A stretch of 14,880 nt of DNA from Thermaerobacter marianensis (lineage in GTDB: Bacteria; Bacillota; Sulfobacillia; DYIH01). The position numbers were made by a program, and so were the translations under genes. The first letter of the stretch is position 1, and each line of letters begins with the position of its first letter. The stretch lies in assembly GCA_020723785.1 (NCBI GenBank), contig DYIH01000018.1, forward strand, positions 529 through 15,408. Direction: 5' to 3'. Below are positions 1 through 7,612 of the stretch, one piece after another. A model generated the notes under the pieces. The model saw only the letters and a list, made by a program, of their open reading frames with translations. It was not told where the DNA came from and did not search any database.

Positions 1-1
1 T

Positions 2-406
2 CGCGAGGTCGTGGCCACCGAACGGTTCACCGGGCAGGAATGCGCCTGCTGGACGCCGGTGGGCATCCCGGCCGCGGATGAAATCGCGGCGCTGCTGTTC
101 GAGCGGGGCCACCGGCGCATGGCTCGCGCCGCCGGCCGGTACTTCGCCGACATGGCGGCGTTCCTGGTCGAGATGGCGCGTGTCGTCCGGCCGGGCGGAC
201 ACCTGGTCGTGAAGATCAGCGACAGCTACGTCCGTGAACTGCGCGTTCCCACGCACGCCATCTTGCTGCTCCTGGCGGGGGAGCGCGGCTTCGAGGCGTT
301 GGCGGCGTTCCCCGACGGTTATAAGAACCGTTCCCTGCTCACCAGGCGCAACACCTACAGCAGGACGCTGGAACACGACTGGATCCTGGTCCTGCGACGG
401 GGGTGA
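2..406 (+). CDS. DNA methyltransferase, C-terminal part (cut by window edge)
   Basis: The reading frame is open to the left edge, so only the last ~134 residues are visible. They carry a pattern typical of the end of SAM-dependent DNA methyltransferases: an arginine and glycine turn (VRPGGHLVVKISDSYVR), a conserved IPT-like stretch (RVPTHAILLLLAGERGF), and a terminal block KNRSLLTRRNTYSRTLEHDW followed by ILVLRR. I assign a DNA modification methylase (N4-cytosine or N6-adenine type). The catalytic (D/N/S)PP(Y/W) motif must lie outside the window, so base specificity cannot be read. A GTG at 11 is in frame but is probably internal. The next gene, also a DNA methyltransferase, begins 4 nt after this stop, so the two are probably cotranscribed. 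Two methylases side by side are common where an asymmetric site needs a separate enzyme for each strand. I see no nuclease gene here. Confidence 0.75.
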   Translation, partial: REVVATERFTGQECACWTPVGIPAADEIAALLFERGHRRMARAAGRYFADMAAFLVEMARVVRPGGHLVVKISDSYVRELRVPTHAILLLLAGERGFEALAAFPDGYKNRSLLTRRNTYSRTLEHDWILVLRRG

Positions 407-410
407 GGGC

Positions 411-1544
411 ATGGCGCCGGCGCAGCTGGAACTCGGTCTGGCGGCACAGGCGCCGGGCGCGGCGGCGCGCCCCGGCCACGTCCACGTCATGCGCTACATG
501 GGGAACAAGGCCCCCCTGCTGCCCTTCCTCCTGCCGGTCCTGGAGGACCTGGCCGCTCCCGGCCAGCCGGTGCTCGACCTGATGGCCGGCACCTGCGCCG
601 TCGGATACGCCATGAAGCCGCGCCACCCGGTTTGGTGCAACGACGTCCAGGCGTACAGCCACGTCATCGGGCTGGCCTTGGTGGAGAACGGCGGCCGCCG
701 CGTCACCGCCCGCCGGGCGCGGGAAGTACTCAGCCCGTCGTTCGACCCGCCGGGGCCGCTTTGCGAACCATCGGGGGGAACCGCTCCCGGTTTCTTTGAA
801 ACGACTTACGCCGATACGTATTTCTCCCGCGCCCAGTGCCGGGAGATCGACGGCCTGCGGTCGGCGATCGAGGCGGTGCCCGACCCATACGAGCGCGCCC
901 TGTACCTGACGGCGCTGATCCACGCCATGTGCTACGCTCAGTCCACCCCCGGCCACTTCGCCCAGTTCCTGCCGCCGGATCACCCGCGGGTCGGCTACCT
1001 CCGCGCGCTTTCCATCCGGGACGCCTTCCTGGACAAGTGCGACGACCTGGCGCGCTTGACCCCCAGCCCCTATCCCTGCCGGGCCACGAGGGGCACCTGG
1101 GAGGATGCCCTGGACGGCCGCTTGGCCCCGGGGCCGCGGGTCCTGGACCCGGACGCGCTGCGGCTCGTATACGTGGACCCGCCCTACAGCCAGGAACAAT
1201 ACAGCCGCTTCTACCACCTGCTGGACACCATGGTGCTCGGCGACCGGCCGGCGGTTGAGCACAAGGCCCGCTACCGGGTGGACCGCTTCAAGTCCGACTT
1301 CTGCTACCGCAGCCGAGCACGGCGGGCCTTCGAGGGCCTGTTCGCCGCCGTGGCCGCGGCCTGTCCCCGGGCGTCCCTGGCCGTCAGCTACGGGAGCCGA
1401 GGGCTGGTGCCGCTGGACGACCTGGTGGTCCTCCTGCGCCGGCACTTCCGCCGCGTCGCCGTCCACCGCCGCCCGCACGCCCATTCCAGCCTGGGTAAGG
1501 GCGCCGCCCCGGTGGAGGAATACCTGCTGGCGGCCACCAGGTGA
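411..1544 (+). CDS. D12-class N6-adenine DNA methyltransferase
   Basis: This encodes a 377-residue protein that should transfer a methyl group from SAM to N6 of adenine in DNA. The motif order is that of the alpha (D12, Dam-like) class. A motif X-like RYMGNKAPLLPFL lies at about 28-40, the SAM-binding motif I VLDLMAGTCAVG at 54-65, an acidic NDVQAYS after the next strand at 77-83, and the catalytic motif IV VDPPYSQEQYSRFY with DPPY at 256-259. The long stretch between motifs I and IV should hold the target-recognition domain. ATG 411 follows the upstream methylase stop by 4 nt. The reading frame is open further upstream (to about 234) but there overlaps the conserved end of the first methylase. 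The protein ends just before motif-poor sequence, and its stop codon is the first part of a 43-nt repeat seen again after ebfC. The recognition sequence cannot be deduced. Confidence 0.85.
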   Translation: MAPAQLELGLAAQAPGAAARPGHVHVMRYMGNKAPLLPFLLPVLEDLAAPGQPVLDLMAGTCAVGYAMKPRHPVWCNDVQAYSHVIGLALVENGGRRVTARRAREVLSPSFDPPGPLCEPSGGTAPGFFETTYADTYFSRAQCREIDGLRSAIEAVPDPYERALYLTALIHAMCYAQSTPGHFAQFLPPDHPRVGYLRALSIRDAFLDKCDDLARLTPSPYPCRATRGTWEDALDGRLAPGPRVLDPDALRLVYVDPPYSQEQYSRFYHLLDTMVLGDRPAVEHKARYRVDRFKSDFCYRSRARRAFEGLFAAVAAACPRASLAVSYGSRGLVPLDDLVVLLRRHFRRVAVHRRPHAHSSLGKGAAPVEEYLLAATR

Positions 1545-1584
1545 CCAAGAAAAGGCCGCCGCAAGCCCCATGAGCCAGCCACGG
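1542..1584 (+). repeat. 43-nt dispersed repeat, copy 1
   Basis: Positions 1542-1584 match 11501-11543 at 39 of 43 bases with no gaps. The shared core includes AAAAGGCCGCCGCAA and TGAGCCAGCCACGG. In both copies the first three bases of the repeat are the stop codon of the gene before it, and similarity ends abruptly at the CGG. The arm AAAAGGCCGC at 1550-1559 can pair with GCGGCCCTTTT at 1637-1647 with one bulged C. A frame GTG 1541 to TGA 1573 would encode a ten-residue peptide, but nothing shows that it is translated. Function unknown: it could be a terminator arm, an element end or a small RNA remnant. Confidence 0.7.
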
Positions 1585-1667
1585 GGCCAAGTTTACAACG
1601 ACGGCCGCCTCCTCCATCGCCCGCCTGGTTCTTCACGCGGCCCTTTTCAACCCGCTTCCGGCCCGCA

Positions 1668-1696
1668 TTGAAACTCGTCCCGGGAAACCGTATGCT
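1668..1696 (+). promoter_or_regulatory. Sigma-A-type promoter for the pdxT operon
   Basis: TTGAAA at 1668-1673 and TATGCT at 1691-1696 are separated by exactly 17 nt. The box lies about 40 nt upstream of pdxT, in the 190-nt gap after the methyltransferase gene. It implies that pdxT and the genes after it are transcribed independently of the methylases. Confidence 0.65.
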
Positions 1697-1734
1697 AGGA
1701 TAGGAAAACCGGGACGAAACGAGGTCACGTTTTC

Positions 1735-2322
1735 GTGAAGGTCGGCGTGCTCGCCCTGCAGGGCGATTTCCGCGAACATCTGGACATGCTGCACAAGTGC
1801 GGCGTACAGGCCGTGGAGGTGCGCAAGCCGGAGCAGCTCGCCGGCCTGGCCGGCCTGATCATCCCCGGCGGCGAGAGCACCACCATCGGCAGGCTGGCGG
1901 ATGCCCACGGCTTGCTTCCCGCCATCCGCGAGCGGGTGGGGCAGGGGATGGGTGTCTTCGGCACCTGTGCCGGCCTGGTCCTGCTGGCCAGGGAAATCGT
2001 CGGGGGCACGGAGATCGAGGGGCGGCCCCAGCCCCTGCTCGGCTTCATGGATATCACGGCCCACCGCAATGCCTTCGGCCGCCAGCGCGAGAGCTTCGAG
2101 GCCGACCTGACGGTCCCCGCGCTGGGGCCGGAGCCGGTGCGCGCCGTCTTCATCCGCGCCCCCTTCATCGCCGCCGCCGGGCCGGGCGTGCAGGTGCTGG
2201 CCGAATGGGACGGCAAGATCGTCCTGGCGCGCCAGGGGCGCTTCCTGGCCTGCGCCTTCCACCCGGAGCTGACGGACGACCCGCGGCTGCACCGTTACTT
2301 CCTGGAGAGGGTGCTGGCATGA
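1735..2322 (+). CDS. pdxT: Pyridoxal 5'-phosphate synthase glutaminase subunit PdxT
   Basis: PdxT hydrolyses glutamine and channels the ammonia to PdxS, which builds pyridoxal 5'-phosphate in the ribose-5-phosphate-dependent (DXP-independent) route. The 195-residue product has the usual family length. Visible hallmarks are the start VGVLALQGDFREH, the PGGEST oxyanion loop at 44-49, the nucleophile Cys78 in GTCAGL, and the catalytic His176/Glu178 pair in FHPEL. GTG 1735 is chosen because it gives the family's MKVGVLALQG start; a weak GAGG lies ten bases upstream. Its partner pdxS, normally directly upstream, is absent: two DNA methylases stand there and pdxT has its own promoter. pdxS must be elsewhere if the pathway works. 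The stop overlaps the start of the next gene (ATGA), which suggests translational coupling. Confidence 0.97.
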   Translation: MKVGVLALQGDFREHLDMLHKCGVQAVEVRKPEQLAGLAGLIIPGGESTTIGRLADAHGLLPAIRERVGQGMGVFGTCAGLVLLAREIVGGTEIEGRPQPLLGFMDITAHRNAFGRQRESFEADLTVPALGPEPVRAVFIRAPFIAAAGPGVQVLAEWDGKIVLARQGRFLACAFHPELTDDPRLHRYFLERVLA

Positions 2323-2912
2323 AGGCCGCGGCCGACAAGCGCCTGGGGTCCCTGCCGCCCGCGGAACAGGTGGCGCGCATCAGCCGCCGCCTCTATGAAC
2401 GGGGTATGGTCAGTTCGGTGGCGGGCAACGTTTCCCTGCGGGACGGGGAGCGGGTATACATAACACCGACCGGCGCCGCCCTCGGCGACCTGTCGGCGGG
2501 GGACATCATCATCACCGACCTGGACGGCCGGCAGCTGGACGGGATCGGACGCCCGTCCTCGGAGCTGCCCATGCACCTGGCCATCCTGCGTGCCGATCCG
2601 GGTGTGGAGGCCGTGGTCCACACCCACTCGCCCTTGGCGGTGGCCTTTGCCGTTGCCGGTCGGGGCCTGGCGGCGCTCACCACCGAGGCGGAAATGCTGC
2701 TCGGCGAGGTGCCGCTGCTGCCTTACGCGCCCCCGGGGAGCGACGCCCTGGCCGCCGCGGTGGCCAAATGCGTCCCCCGCTGCCGCGCGGCGCTCCTCGA
2801 GCGCCACGGTGTGGTCACCTGGGGGCCGGACCTGGCCACGGCCTACCAGCGGGCTGAACTGGTGGAGGAGTCGGGCAAGGTTCACTTGCTGGTCAAGCTG
2901 CTCCGCGACTGA
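2319..2912 (+). CDS. Class II (zinc) aldolase, likely for 5-methylthioribulose-1-P / 5-deoxyribulose-1-P
   Basis: This 197-residue protein belongs to the class II aldolase/adducin (FucA-like) family of metal-dependent enzymes that split sugar phosphates to dihydroxyacetone phosphate and an aldehyde. The catalytic acid is probably Glu82 in SSELPMHL. The zinc ligands are His101 and His103 (VVHTHSPLAV) and His163 (LLERHGVV). The phosphate-binding part GNVSLR is at 36-41 and TPTGA at 49-53. It overlaps pdxT by 4 nt and is followed by mtnA, whose product is a ketose 1-phosphate that such an aldolase could cleave. I infer the second step of the DHAP shunt for methylthioadenosine or 5'-deoxyadenosine waste. 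The fold is shared with MtnB (methylthioribulose-1-P dehydratase) and with fuculose-phosphate aldolase, so the exact substrate is open. Confidence 0.85.
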   Translation: MKAAADKRLGSLPPAEQVARISRRLYERGMVSSVAGNVSLRDGERVYITPTGAALGDLSAGDIIITDLDGRQLDGIGRPSSELPMHLAILRADPGVEAVVHTHSPLAVAFAVAGRGLAALTTEAEMLLGEVPLLPYAPPGSDALAAAVAKCVPRCRAALLERHGVVTWGPDLATAYQRAELVEESGKVHLLVKLLRD

Positions 2913-2945
2913 GCCCCGGCCGGACGGCAGGATTCCATTGGGGAA

Positions 2946-2959
2946 AGGAGGCGGCGCCG

Positions 2960-2962
<3 letters not shown>
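2946..2962 (+). promoter_or_regulatory. Shine-Dalgarno and AUC start of mtnA
   Basis: AGGAGG at 2946-2951 is followed after 8 nt by ATC at 2960. No ATG, GTG, TTG or CTG occurs in the mtnA frame between this site and GTG 2993. This is the only strong ribosome-binding site in the 47-nt gap between the aldolase and mtnA. Confidence 0.55.
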
Positions 2963-4033
<1,071 letters not shown>

Positions 4034-4034
4034 G

Positions 4035-5296
4035 ATGCTGGACCTGAAAGCCATCCGCCAGAACACAGGCGCCGTCCGCGACGGGATCGCCGCCAAGGGC
4101 GGGGACACCGCCCTCCTCGACCGCCTGCTGGAACTGGATGTCCGCTGGCGCGGCCACCTGCAGGAGGTGGAACAGATCAAGGCACGGCGCAACCAGGTCT
4201 CCGAGGAGATCGGCCGCCGCAAGCGGGCCGGCGACGACGCCTCCGCCCTCGTGGCCGAGATGGGCCAGGTCTCCGGACGGATCAAAGCCCTCGACGAGGC
4301 GGTCAAGGCCCTTGACGAGGAAATTCAAACCCTGCTCCTCGGCCTCCCCAACCTGCCGGCCCCCGACGTCCCGGTCGGCGAGGACGAGTCGCAGAACGGG
4401 GCGAGCCACGCGCCTTCGACTTCGAGCCCCAGGCCCACTGGGACCTGGGCACGCGCCTGGGCCTCCTCGACTTCGAACGCGCCGGCAAGATCACCGGTTC
4501 CCGCTTCGCCGTCTACAAGGGCGCCGGCGCGCGCCTGGTCCGCGCCCTGATCGCCTTCATGCTCGACCTGCACACCGGCGAGCATGGCTACACCGAGGTC
4601 CTGCCGCCGTTCCTCGTCAACAGCGCCAGCATGACCGGCACCGGCCAGCTCCCTAAGTTCGCCGAGGACGCCTTCCGCGTCGCCGAACGCGACCTCTGGC
4701 TGGTTCCCACCGCCGAGGTGCCGGTGACCAATCTCTACCGCGACGAGATCCTCGACGGCGCGGCGCTGCCGATCAAACACGCCGCCTACACCGCCTGCTT
4801 CCGCTCCGAGGCCGGTGCCGCCGGGCGCGACACCCGCGGCATGATCCGCCAGCACCAGTTCGACAAGGTGGAACTGGTCTGGTTCACCCGCCCCGAGGAC
4901 TCCGAGGCCGCGCTACCGGCGCTCATGGCCGACGCCGAAGCCGTCCTGCGGCGCCTGAGCCTGCCCTACCGGGTGGTCCAGATGTGCACCGGCGACCTGG
5001 GCTTCTCCGCCGCCAAGAAGTTCGACCTGGAGGTTTGGATGCCCAGCTACGGCCGTTATGTGGAGATCTCCTCCTGCTCGAACTTCACCGACTACCAGGC
5101 CCGCCGGGCCAACATCAAGTTCCGCCGCGAACCCGGCGCCAAGGCCGAACTCGTCCACACCCTGAACGGCTCGGGCCTGGCCGTCGGCCGCACCTTCGCC
5201 GCCATCCTGGAGAACTTCCAGGACGCCGACGGCGGCGTCACCCTGCCCGTGGCCCTGCGGCCGTACATGGGCGGCCTGGAGCGGTTGATGCCGTGA
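4035..5296 (+). pseudogene. serS: Seryl-tRNA synthetase gene with a frameshift (apparent 16-nt deletion)
   Basis: SerRS charges tRNA-Ser with serine. The gene starts at ATG 4035 (GGAGG at 4021-4025), giving the family start MLDLKAIRQN and the long N-terminal coiled-coil arm (about 30-100). After Asn121 in GEDESQN (codon 4395) the frame breaks. The rest reads on in the frame of 4400: GEPRAFDFEPQAHWDLG, then motif 1 region GYTEVLPPFLVN, motif 2 FRSEAGAAGRDTRGM and motif 3 GLAVGRTFAAILEN, ending at 5296. Family members have about six residues of the form V-x-V-x-x-W between this Asn and GEP; here only two bases (GG) remain. Restoring 16 nt gives 1278 nt, or 425 residues, exactly the usual SerRS length. 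As serS is normally single and essential, a sequencing or assembly error, or a second serS elsewhere, must be considered. The catalytic half has an in-frame ATG at 4559, but that would drop motif-1 flanking sequence. Confidence 0.93.
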
Positions 5297-5637
5297 GGCG
5301 CCGGGCGCGCCGGTTCGTGTTTTTTTGGATGCTGCTCATCCTGGCTGCATACTTCTGGCCGGTCCAGGGCCGCGATCTATCCTTGCGCACCGTGGCCGCC
5401 GTGGAACTCGGTAACGCCAGGGTCGGCGCCGCGACCCACCCGGAGATCGTAAAAGCCGTGATCCGGGCCGTCCGGCAGTCGCGATTTGGCGGCAGTGGGC
5501 TGAAATGCGGAACCGAGGATGTGCGTTTTATCATGCGTAACGGCGGATCGATCAAGGTCAGCGTCGACGCGGGAAATCTGTATCGCGTCCATCGACAACT
5601 CGAAGCAGCCGGTGTGCAACTTGCCGCGACGTGCTAA
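5293..5637 (+). CDS. Small membrane-anchored protein of unknown function
   Basis: A 114-residue product starts at GTG 5293, overlapping the serS stop (GTGA), with GGAG at 5278-5281. The N-terminus is strongly basic (RRRARR) and is followed by one hydrophobic segment, FVFFWMLLILAAYFWPV, at about 8-24. This suggests a signal anchor or signal peptide with the remainder outside the membrane. The soluble part is a mix of short strands and a helix and contains only two Cys residues. I recognise no family. Its base composition is a little lower in GC than serS, which makes it either a real but fast-evolving gene or a decaying one. Its stop codon overlaps the possible -10 box of tRNA-Ser(UGA). Confidence 0.5.
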   Translation: MRRRARRFVFFWMLLILAAYFWPVQGRDLSLRTVAAVELGNARVGAATHPEIVKAVIRAVRQSRFGGSGLKCGTEDVRFIMRNGGSIKVSVDAGNLYRVHRQLEAAGVQLAATC

Positions 5638-5640
5638 ACT
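5632..5640 (+). promoter_or_regulatory. Possible extended -10 promoter for tRNA-Ser(UGA)
   Basis: TGCTAAACT at 5632-5640 has the TGn extension and a reasonable -10 (TAAACT), 20 nt before the tRNA. The matching -35 region (GTGTGC near 5612-5617) is poor. Other promoters in this window share the TGC-TAT style -10, which is the main support. Confidence 0.35.
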
Positions 5641-5659
5641 TATGAATGACCACGAGCGC

Positions 5660-5749
5660 GGAAGGGTGTCCGAGCGGTTGAAGGAAGCGGTCTTGAAAAC
5701 CGTCGCGGGCGCAAGCCCGCCGTGGGTTCGAATCCCACCCCTTCCGCCA
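5660..5749 (+). tRNA. tRNA-Ser(UGA)
   Basis: The 90-nt gene includes an encoded CCA. The acceptor GGAAGGG (5660-5666) pairs with CCCTTCC (5739-5745), with discriminator G and CCA at 5747-5749. The anticodon stem GCGGT/ACCGT (5687-5691/5699-5703) holds the loop with anticodon TGA at 5694-5696. A long variable arm CGGGC-GCAA-GCCCG marks a class II tRNA, and the T arm is GTGGG-TTCGAAT-CCCAC. It lies directly behind the serS operon, as in B. subtilis. Confidence 0.97.
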
Positions 5750-5763
5750 GGAGAACATCACAA

Positions 5764-5847
5764 AAGCTCATTGACAAAGTGGACCATAGTGACGACGATA
5801 ATCTCTTTGAGTTTGTCTCCAAGGTGCGGGAACAAAACCGGCACTGA
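5764..5847 (+). pseudogene. Possible 3' remnant of an unknown coding sequence
   Basis: Just after the tRNA-Ser 3' end, one frame reads KLIDKVDHSDDDNLFEFVSK and continues VREQNRH before a TGA at 5845-5847. The stretch looks protein-like (acidic, helical) but has no start codon with a ribosome site and no recognised family. Downstream to 5889 there is only a small GCCGG/CCGGC hairpin (5876-5889). It may be the tail of a gene lost when an element inserted or excised at the tRNA end, or it may be chance. Confidence 0.2.
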
Positions 5848-5897
5848 GGGGCATACTCCGAAAGACGATCCGAACGCCGGTAGGCCGGCAATGGAGC

Positions 5898-5940
5898 ACT
5901 ACAAAACCCTTCCGGAGTGGAGGGTTTTGTAGTTTTTTGT
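5898..5940 (+). terminator. Strong rho-independent terminator
   Basis: A perfect 13-bp stem (ACTACAAAACCCT at 5898-5910 with its complement at 5921-5933) closes a 10-nt loop and is followed by a run of T. It should end the tRNA-Ser(UGA) transcript and any read-through from the pdxT-serS operon. Being nearly symmetric in A and T, it could work weakly in the other direction. Confidence 0.9.
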
Positions 5941-5977
5941 GTAATTAGCACGTCAGGTGGGATGGGGGTAGGTATTA

Positions 5978-6663
5978 GTGAAGCGAGTCGCTGTTCTCCT
6001 TGATGGAGGGTTTGTTTTGCAGAGACTCGGGGATTTACTTAAACGAAATCCAAACACCAAGGATGTTTATGGTTTCGCTCAAAAATGCGTTTTGTCCGCC
6101 AAAGAGGAGGAATTGTTCCGGATCTATACTCCGGATCTATTTTTACTACACTACTGAGCCTGTTGCACAAATCGGACCGGAGGCCGAGGGGGGCCGCCGC
6201 CCTAGAACTGTAGTTCGGGTATTTTTTATACCGAGTCTTCGATGAGTGATGATCAATTTTTACCCCAACTCACCTTAAACGGGTGAATTCCCGGCCAAAA
6301 TTTGCATATTTACTACCCGTATGGGTATCCAAGGCCGGGGTTGAATAGAGTTCGGGTAAAATTTGAACACTTGGTCGACCGGTAAAGTGTTAAAAAATTA
6401 CCTCAACCCAGCAGAGCCTGCACACAAATTGCTTAGGTCGAGAAACGGTAAAACGTCTAAATTGGTTTGGACGTCGCATGGCTGTCAAGTAAACGAATTG
6501 TAGAGAAGATTATCTTGGTTACGGAAGATAGCGATTTTGTCCCGGCCGTTAAATTCGCTAGGCGAGAAGGTGTTCAGGTTGTTTTGGTTCCGATGGGATA
6601 CCAGATGATCAACACGATCTGATCGAGCACATGGACGAAGTTGGAAACATAGGCTTTCCCTAA
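5978..6663 (+). pseudogene. Decayed NYN-domain (LabA/DUF88, PIN-like) protein gene
   Basis: The 5' end is intact from GTG 5978: KRVAVLLDGGFVLQRLGDLL and on to LSAKEEELFRIY, the start of a NYN-type putative nuclease with the acidic LLDGGFV strand. A 13-nt tandem duplication (CCGGATCTAT at 6118-6127 and 6131-6140) then shifts the frame to a stop at 6155-6157; removing it lets the reading continue as RIYFYYTTEP. The 3' part is clear from 6461: IGLDVAWLSSKRIVEKIILV, TEDSDFVPAVKFARREG, stopping at 6620-6622. A further frame gives the tail DLIEHMDEVGNIGFP to TAA 6661. A short DDQFLPQLT at about 6248 resembles the segment that normally precedes IGLDVA, so some 180 nt of unrelated sequence seems to lie between. 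The usual GDSDF is EDSDF here. The patch is AT-richer than its neighbours, which fits horizontal origin. Confidence 0.72.
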
Positions 6664-6694
6664 ACAGAGTAACAGTGACGAGGTGCGATAGGGT

Positions 6695-7324
6695 TTGCTG
6701 ATCAACCTGGAGGGCCTGGACGGCGCGGGCAAGACGACGCAGGCGCGACTGCTGGCCGAGCACTTCCGCGCCGCGGGCTTTCCGGCGCACGTCATCCATT
6801 TCCCCGCCTACGACACGCCGACCGGCCGGCGGATCGAGGCCTACCTCCGCCGCGCATCGTCCCTTTCCGGCCATGAGGTCCAAGAGCTTTTCGCCGCAAA
6901 CCGGCGGGAAATGGCTCCCGAAATCCTGCGCCGATGCGATGCTGGTGAGGTGGTGATCCTCGACCGCTACTACCCCTCCGCCTGGGCTTACGGGATCGCG
7001 CGGGGGTTCACGGAAGAATGGCTGGCGGCCTTGGACGCCGGCCTGCCGATCCCCGACGTCGTTCTGGTGCTCGATGTGCCGGTCGAGGTCGTGGTGGAAC
7101 GAATGGCCGAGCGGCGCCCCGATCGTTACGAGCGGGACACGTTGCTCCTGCGAGCCGTGCGGCGGGCTTACCTGGACCTGGCCGCGCGTCACGGGTGGCA
7201 CGTCATACCGGATGGGAGAACGCCCGAGAAAATCCACGGTGAGATCGTGCGGCTCGTCATGCTATCGCGTGCCCAGGAAGATCAGGCACACCCCGGCGAA
7301 AATCATGGCGATTTTGGCCAGTGA
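6695..7324 (+). CDS. tmk: Thymidylate (dTMP) kinase
   Basis: Tmk phosphorylates dTMP to dTDP with ATP in dTTP synthesis. The 209-residue protein shows the Walker A loop GLDGAGKTTQ at 7-16, the dTMP-binding strand HVIHFPAYDTPTG at 32-44, the DRYYPSAWAYG motif with Asp90-Arg91 and an arginine-rich lid (AERRPDRYERD). The FPxYDTPTG form is the variant type seen as a second or divergent kinase in many clostridia rather than the textbook REP-type enzyme, so another tmk may exist near holB. TTG 6695 is used because it gives LINLEGLDGAGK; GAGG stands 11 nt upstream. The last 63 nt overlap the convergent yqhV-like gene, so the terminal ~20 residues may be an extension. It takes the place that the deoxynucleoside kinases dck/dgk hold in B. 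subtilis. Confidence 0.92.
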   Translation: MLINLEGLDGAGKTTQARLLAEHFRAAGFPAHVIHFPAYDTPTGRRIEAYLRRASSLSGHEVQELFAANRREMAPEILRRCDAGEVVILDRYYPSAWAYGIARGFTEEWLAALDAGLPIPDVVLVLDVPVEVVVERMAERRPDRYERDTLLLRAVRRAYLDLAARHGWHVIPDGRTPEKIHGEIVRLVMLSRAQEDQAHPGENHGDFGQ

Positions 7325-7528
7325 CAACTTACCCGCCAAGCCCATGACGCCGATGGTCGCCGTGAGCATCAGGACGAGGGGGCCGACCAGGCCCAGGGCG
7401 GCGTTGATCCGGAAGGCGTCCTCCAACCGATTGGCCCGGATCATCAGCAGGGCGCCGGCCAGTTCGGCGGTGGCCGAGAGGAAGCGGACCAGCGCCATTC
7501 CCCGCACGAAGGGGTCCAACGGTCCCAC
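7262..7528 (-). CDS. YqhV-like small membrane protein (DUF2619)
   Basis: This 88-residue protein resembles B. subtilis YqhV along its whole length: VRGMALVRFLSATAELAGAL, LMIRANRLEDAFRINAALGL, VGPLVLMLTATIGVMGLAGK, then a last hydrophobic helix IAMIFAGVCLIFLGTR. Three hydrophobic stretches (about 9-30, 46-66, 70-86) suggest an integral membrane protein. The function of the family is unknown; in Bacillus yqhV is near the spoIIIA sporulation operon, so a link to spore formers is possible but not shown here. GTG 7528 has AAAGGGGG just upstream; an in-frame ATG ten codons in is an alternative. It is the only gene on the minus strand here and overlaps the tmk 3' end by 63 nt. Confidence 0.8.
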   Translation of the reverse strand: MGPLDPFVRGMALVRFLSATAELAGALLMIRANRLEDAFRINAALGLVGPLVLMLTATIGVMGLAGKLSLAKIAMIFAGVCLIFLGTR

Positions 7529-7612
7529 CCCCTTTCGGGAAATCGTTCATGCCTATGCACCGGCACGGTCGTAAAGCAGCCAATTTTGCGCAGTTGCTCC
7601 GCATCGCGGCGC

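Noticed and set aside
339..1571. Long open frame on the minus strand opposite the D12 methyltransferase gene
   Set aside because: It is the complement of a well-recognised methyltransferase; the translation is rich in R, G, A and V without any family motif. High GC often creates such shadows.
1541..1575. Short peptide frame in the 43-nt repeat (KKRPPQAP / MKRPPQTP) as a gene
   Set aside because: The similarity follows from the repeat itself, the peptides are 8-10 residues long, copy 1 lacks the ATG and neither has a convincing ribosome site.
5771..5802. TTGACA and GATAAT as a promoter after tRNA-Ser(UGA)
   Set aside because: The boxes are 20 nt apart, too far for a normal sigma-A promoter, and the strong terminator stands 100 nt downstream with no gene between.
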